A stretch of 64,000 bases of DNA, from assembly GCA_029834535.1 (NCBI GenBank), contig JAQMWT010000344.1, positions 124,001 through 188,000 of the forward strand. Direction: 5' to 3'. The notes under the pieces are model-generated. The model ran no database searches. It saw only the letters and a list, made by a program, of their open reading frames with translations, and had not been told where the DNA came from. This DNA comes from Chrysophaeum taylorii (lineage: Eukaryota; Sar; Pelagophyceae; Pelagomonadales; Pelagomonadaceae). Made by a program: the position numbers and the translations under genes. Shown here piece after piece: positions 59,447 through 64,000 of this stretch (its first letter is position 1; every line of letters starts with the position of its first letter).

Positions 59447-60446
59447 AATTACGGGTGAAAGATCATGTAATGTGGAGCGTATTTTCTTCCGCCACAGCGC
59501 GTTTTTTTGATCCCCCCCCCAGTGTGCGATAGCTAGGTAAAATCGGTCCTTATCAGAGACGACAGGGGCTACCGGGGGCTCTCAGAGCTCAGGGCGCTTC
59601 TTTCCTGAAAACCGGGGCCACTTCGACCTTCGAACCCCCTTCCTTCTTCCTCCCCCCCCTCTCTATGGCACTTACTTCCGCTTCTTACTTACCCGGCTTC
59701 TTCTTCTTCTTCTTCTCGACGACAACACCATCACACGGAAACGGCATGCCGTGGAAGTTATCGTCATCGCAGCGGATCGCCGGCACGAGCTTCTCTCCTA
59801 AGGGACCCAGCAACCAAACTTCCGGCTAGGCCATATGCTTACGTGTTTCTGTTGTGTTTCCTAAAGCCCAACCCCCTCAACGAGCAACGAACCCCCTGGG
59901 GATGATGGAACGGCCGGGGGGCGATGGGTGATGAGCGATGGGCGGAGCCGCGAGGCTTTCGCTCGAATGAATTTATTAATACTTCTCGTCGCAACTCCGA
60001 CTTAGGGGTCGCCACTCGCGTCGGCACCCCGGTTTAGGTGGCGTCACTCGCGTTTTCCACCCCGGTTTTTCGTTTGCATCGCACGCTGGCGCGAGGGCGA
60101 AAGTGGCGATACCTGGAGGGGCACCCCGAGGTTGCTTGGGCAGCATCGCCGCCGAGTCGCTACGGCCGAATGAACATGCGACGGAGTCCCAATTTACAAC
60201 CCGCTGGGCGTAGACGGCATGGGGGGGGGCTGTGCGAGGCGAGAAATTGGTCGAGGCGCTGAGGGCACAGCGAGATCGAGATAGATTCGACACTCTACTC
60301 GCGGAAGTCGCGCCGGGGTTGGGCCGCTGCGGCTTCGTTGACGTTAGCGTAGCTGCTATCGACCCACGTCGGCTATGCGATCTGGCCTATGCACTATGTT
60401 TCGCATAGATATGTTTATATGAGCATAAGAATGGGCACATAATCAC

Positions 60447-60578
60447 GAGCAATCTTACTGCGCCGTACCTACAACGCCACAGGGTACGAGATTTAGTCAT
60501 CGGGTGTTTATACGAGCAATCTTACTGCGCCGTACCTACACCGTCACAGGGTACGAGATTTAGTCATCGGGTGTTTAA
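60447..60578. repeat. 67-bp tandem duplication
   Basis: Two head-to-tail copies beginning GAGCAATCTTACTGCGCCGT and ending TCATCGGGTGTTTA, with a few differences, just downstream of the CRIPT-WW gene stop. Confidence 0.92.
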
Positions 60579-60594
60579 GTCGGGCAGTGGCGCG

Positions 60595-61518
60595 TTATCT
60601 GTCGAGAAAATACCCAAGACCCTCGGCTCGTTTCGTGTAAACGTAGCCCTCGCGCCGACCGGCGAATGCTGGGGTAGGAATGAAGGCGGGCGGCGCGTCA
60701 TCGTCTCGTGATGACGTAACTTCCCCGTGATCACTCTTAGCCGCAGCAGCCATTGGAAGGCCGTCGTCCCGGTAGTAGCCGAGGCCCGGGTCACGTGTCG
60801 TGAAAACATAGCCCTCGCGCTGGCCGGCGAAGGCTACCGTGGGCAGGAAGGGCGGACGCTGGTCAACCAAGCTCGACGGCGGCCAGACCCACGAGGTCTG
60901 TTTAGTCCGAGCGTGGTAGTAGTAGACGCGACCGCTGGCGACGTCGGTTGCCGAGGCCCAGCCGTGAGCACTCGCCGTCGGCACAGGGGTCTGCTGTCCG
61001 AGAGTCCGGCCGGCGTTGCGCGCGATGGCATTTGCGACCGTTTCGAGGGCTTGCTCGGCTCGCGCGTCGATTGGCGGGCGTTCCTCTTCCGGAACTTCCG
61101 AGGAGATGGCGGCGGCCTGTGTCGACTTCTTCGCAAATCGCTCGGAAGTTCCGTAGCCGCCGTCCTCGAAGACGCGATCCTCCGTCGCCGCCGGAAGCTT
61201 GCGCTTCTGTGCGGGCGACAAACCCCGGCGATCGAATCGCAGGTCGTCCACGCGCTTGCCGCACATCGCGCAGATGCCGTGGTGGAATGCGCAATCCTGG
61301 CAGTAGTGCGCGTCCTGCGCGACCTTGGTCTTGCAGATGCGACACGCCCGCGTGCCCGCCATGAACCGCTGGTCGGCGCCGCGCACCTGGAGCAACGAGT
61401 TGCGGTAGCCCGTAGCGCGGCCGCCGTCTTCGCCGCCCGTAGTGTTCCGCGCCCCGACCTTGTACACATCTGGCACAATCACCTTGGACAGCTTTTTCTC
61501 GCAGTCCTTGCACACCAT
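60595..61518 (-). CDS. CRIPT-like protein fused to a WW domain
   Basis: A 307-aa single-exon protein. The start is the ATG at 61518 (MVCKDCEKKLSKVIVPDVYK), the exact N-terminus of CRIPT; the frame stays open upstream only because it lies antisense to NOG1. Residues 1-92 are a full CRIPT module with paired CxxC zinc ligands (CKDC, CRIC, CQDC, CAMC). CRIPT binds PDZ domains in animals and is a component of the minor spliceosome. Residues 185-214 form a WW domain (GWASATDVASGRVYYYHART, W210, P213). Two copies of a short motif follow: AFAGQREGYVFTTRDPGLGY and AFAGRREGYVYTKRAEGLGY (229-248 and 284-303). Animal and yeast CRIPT are about 100 aa, so the WW and repeat tail are an addition. Confidence 0.88.
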   Translation of the reverse strand: MVCKDCEKKLSKVIVPDVYKVGARNTTGGEDGGRATGYRNSLLQVRGADQRFMAGTRACRICKTKVAQDAHYCQDCAFHHGICAMCGKRVDDLRFDRRGLSPAQKRKLPAATEDRVFEDGGYGTSERFAKKSTQAAAISSEVPEEERPPIDARAEQALETVANAIARNAGRTLGQQTPVPTASAHGWASATDVASGRVYYYHARTKQTSWVWPPSSLVDQRPPFLPTVAFAGQREGYVFTTRDPGLGYYRDDGLPMAAAAKSDHGEVTSSRDDDAPPAFIPTPAFAGRREGYVYTKRAEGLGYFLDR

Positions 61519-61671
61519 TCTTTTCTTGCTAATCAGCCGAGCATACTGATTGCTCCCCTCGTCGTGAGTGTAAGCACCCCACTGGACGTGTTCCGGTACA
61601 TTCGGAGAGTGCCGAAGTGATTCTGGCGATAGAAAGGTGTTGGCCGACGAGATAGCGACCTGCACCACACC

Positions 61672-63955
61672 ATGCCGGCGTACAACCTCAAACAGCTGTC
61701 GCCCGTGCCGACGGCGCCGGAGTTGATCGACATCGTGCTGCTGCGAACCCAGCGGAAGACGCCGACGGTGATCCACCCGGGATACAAGATTAGCCGCATC
61801 CGGAGCTTTTATATGCGCAAGGTCAAGTTCACGCAGCAGACGATCAGCGAGCGACTCGGGGCGATCGTGGGTGACTTTCCGCGTCTCGACGACGTCCACC
61901 CGTTTCACGCCGATCTGATGAGCGTGCTGTACGATCGCGACCACTACAAGCTCGCGCTCGGGCAGCTCAGCACGTGCAAGAAGCTGTGCGAGAGCGTGTG
62001 CCGCGACTATGTACGGCTGCTCAAGTATGGCGATTCGCTGTACCGATGCAAATCGCTCAAGGTCGCGGCGCTGGGGCGGATGATGACGCTGCTCAAGCGG
62101 CAGAAGGCGGCGCTCGCGTACCTCGAAGAGGTACGCAAGCACATCGGTCGCCTCCCGTCGCTCGACCCGACGGCCCGGACGCTGCTGGTGTGCGGATTCC
62201 CCAACGTCGGGAAGTCGTCGTTCATGAACAAGGTGACGCGCGCCGAGGTCGAAGTCCAGCCCTACGCGTTCACGACCAAGTCGCTCTACGTCGGCCACAT
62301 GGACCACAGGTATCTCCGGTGGCAGGTCATCGACACGCCCGGCATCCTCGACCACGAGCTCGAGCGACGCAACGTCATCGAGATGCAGGCCATCACGGCT
62401 CTCGCCCACCTGCCTTGCGCCGTATTGTATTTCGTCGATGTCTCGGAACAGTGTGGCTACACGATCGAGCAACAGGCCGGCCTCTACCACTCGATCCGCG
62501 CGCTGTTCTCCGACAAGCAGCTCGTCGTCGTCGCCAACAAGACGGACGTGCGCGGCCTCGACGAGCTCGCACCCGAGCGCCGCAAGCTCCTCGACGACAT
62601 GTGCGCCGCGCACGCGTCCAACGGCCCTGACTCGGACCAGCGAGCCCCGCTCATCGAGATGTCTAACGTTACGGAGACGGGCATCACCGACGTCAAGAAC
62701 TTGGCGTGCGAGCTTCTGCTCTCGGTGCGCGTCGAGAAGCGCAGGAGCGCTCAGGGCGGCGGCCGCGTGCGCGACAAGCTCAACCGCCTCGTCGTCACCC
62801 AACCGCGCGCGACGCACGCGAAAACCCTCACGTCGGCCGTGCCGGGGACGCAGAACGGCGACGAGTCTCGCGTGTGCATTCCCGCGAGCGTCCTCGCCGC
62901 GCGCCGCGCCGCGCGCCTCGCCGCCAAGGCGCGCAGAGCCGAAGAGGCAGCAGATCGCGACGAGGCGGCCCTCGCCGCCGCGGTTGAAACAGGCGCCCGC
63001 CTCGAGGCTGTCGACGAGGTGCGCGAGCGCGCCAAGGCTTCGCGCCGTGCCGCCCATGACCTCGTCGCGGAAGCGACGCGTTCTGGCGCGACGGCGCCCA
63101 AGCCAGCGACCGAGCGCGACCTCATGTGGCTCGGCGGCGGGCCGGGCGTCTACAGCGCCGACACCAGCCGCGAGTATCTCGGCCAGCTGCGCTGCGATGA
63201 TTGGGCGTCGGACGTCGTCCCAGAGGTGAGCGTCGCCAGAAAACTCGTTCCAAAGTTATTTTCCTTCGCAGATCATGGACGGCAAGAACGTCCTCGATTT
63301 CGTCGATCCCGACATCGTGGCGAGGCTCGCGCAGCTTGATCGCGAGGAGGCCGAGACTGACGAGGCGCTTGCAGAGGCCGAGGCCCTCGAAGCCGAGTCG
63401 GCGCTATCGCCGGCCGAGGCGGCGCTGGTTAAGGCGGTCCGCGACAAGAAAAAACTCGATCGCCTTAAGAGCCAGAACAAGCGCACCAACGCGAGCGTAC
63501 TCCCGCGCAACAAACTCCGCGGCCGTCAGATGGACTATGAGGGCGGGGACGGCGGCGACGCCATGGACACTGACGAGAACGAGGACGACGACGACGCCGC
63601 GCGTCGAGCCCGAAAGGCTGCCGTCAAGCGTGGTCGCTCGCTCACCCGCCGCAGGGGGGACGCCTCCTCGGATGTGCACATGAGTATCGACGGAGCTGAC
63701 GAGGAGCATACGACCAAGAAAGCGCGACTACGCTCCGTCAGCCGCGCGCGGTCGGGCAGCCGTCCGCCTCCTCGCACCGATAGGGGCTTCAAGGACGATA
63801 AGCAGAAGGCCGAGGCCACCAAGGTCGGTCGCAAAATGCAGAAGAAGATCAATCGCCTCGCTCGCGCGGGCGAGGCAGACAGGAAGACGGGTCCGAAATT
63901 ATTGCGATGGAGATTGGAAGGCAAGATGTCCACCGGGACCCGCCGATCGCGATAA
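61672..63955 (+). CDS. NOG1: Nucleolar GTPase NOG1 (2 exons)
   Basis: Exons 61672-63225 and 63272-63955 (46-nt phase-0 intron GTGAGC...CGCAG) give 745 aa. An N-terminal helical bundle ([40 protein letters not shown]) precedes an Obg-type G domain: GFPNVGKSS (175-183), DTPG (221-224), NKTD (289-292). The C-terminal half has the NOG1 signature [17 protein letters not shown] across the splice junction, then acidic, Lys-rich and RRRSR-like segments. NOG1 (yeast Nog1, human GTPBP4) is a 60S pre-ribosome assembly factor in the nucleolus. An Ala/Arg-rich coiled insert (about 400-480) expands the linker. Divergent from CRIPT-WW across 153 bp. Confidence 0.94.
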
Positions 63956-64000
63956 AATGCGGAAGAAAACACCAGCATTCATTACCTGCCCCTGTGCACC

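Larger units (their letters stand above)
56787..60594. other. tRNA-bearing gene-poor interval
   Basis: Besides three tRNA genes and a WD40 pseudogene it holds (ACGG)n at 57265-57296, a 21-bp tandem pair with one mismatch-rich end at 57593-57634, a C-run near 59510, (TTC)n near 59700-59715 and a 67-bp tandem duplication. A 129-codon minus frame at 57347-57736 has an ATG but no recognisable features. Confidence 0.5.

Noticed and set aside
61519-63057. Upstream extension of the CRIPT-WW frame to 820 aa
   Set aside because: It is antisense to NOG1, and CRIPT's conserved N-terminus begins exactly at the internal Met at 61518.
1-64000. UAG reassigned to Leu
   Set aside because: ACP and the LIM-type gene end at TAG in the expected place, and the only in-frame TAG lies in a gene with other breaks.

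Overview
This is nuclear DNA from a eukaryotic microbe, most likely a unicellular alga or related protist, perhaps a stramenopile. I cannot place it more closely from sequence alone. The evidence is GT-AG introns (mostly 37-68 nt, mainly starting GTGCG/GTGAG and ending CGCAG), eukaryote-only genes (kinesin, TAF10, Enhancer-of-polycomb, CDC50, NOG1, CRIPT, HERC-like HECT protein), class II tRNA-Leu genes, a mitochondrial acyl carrier protein and a BAHD acyltransferase. Genes are monocistronic, closely packed and on both strands. Base composition is patchy, with GC-rich gene blocks alternating with more AT-rich, decayed stretches.

Layout. 1-26 kb is dense: a giant 5'-incomplete RCC1/SPRY/UBA/HECT-like protein (+), a kinesin (-), mitochondrial ACP (+, 3 exons), a WD40 protein (-), a membrane RING-H2 protein (+), a LIM-type zinc protein (+), a U-box/armadillo E3 (+, 2 exons) and a BAHD acyltransferase (-). 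26-33 kb is a graveyard: a PIF1/Helitron-type helicase remnant, a broken piece of the neighbouring UNC93-like gene, decayed SnoaL/DUF2358-like, LRR and coiled-coil genes, and simple repeats, with one intact short-chain dehydrogenase lacking the usual Tyr. 33-39 kb has an UNC93-like transporter (4 exons), a gene-poor gap and a sulfotransferase-like gene. 39-44 kb has a divergent chromatin/transcription pair: EPL1-like (3 exons) and TAF10. 44-52 kb has a PH-ankyrin-WW protein, a TMEM165/Gdt1-type ion transporter with 30-nt and 16-nt micro-exons, and a C2/six-EF-hand calcium protein. 52-60 kb is mostly non-coding, with a CDC50-type flippase subunit, a WD40 pseudogene and three tRNA genes. 60-64 kb has a CRIPT-WW fusion divergent from the ribosome-assembly GTPase NOG1.

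The standout is the 5' half of the C2/EF-hand gene (49393-50513). Its Pro-rich N-terminus is built from eleven short symmetric phase-1 exons carrying PPPRG modules. In the centre these alternate strictly 15, 60, 15, 60, 15, 60, 15 nt, so any exon can be skipped without a frameshift. Other points of interest are the HECT protein that ends before its catalytic lobe, two intron-bearing tRNA-Leu copies with an unresolved anticodon, the CRIPT-WW fusion, and a piece of the WD40 gene copied to within one base of the RING gene's start codon. Exon structures come from reading frame and splice-site logic only; no transcript data were available.
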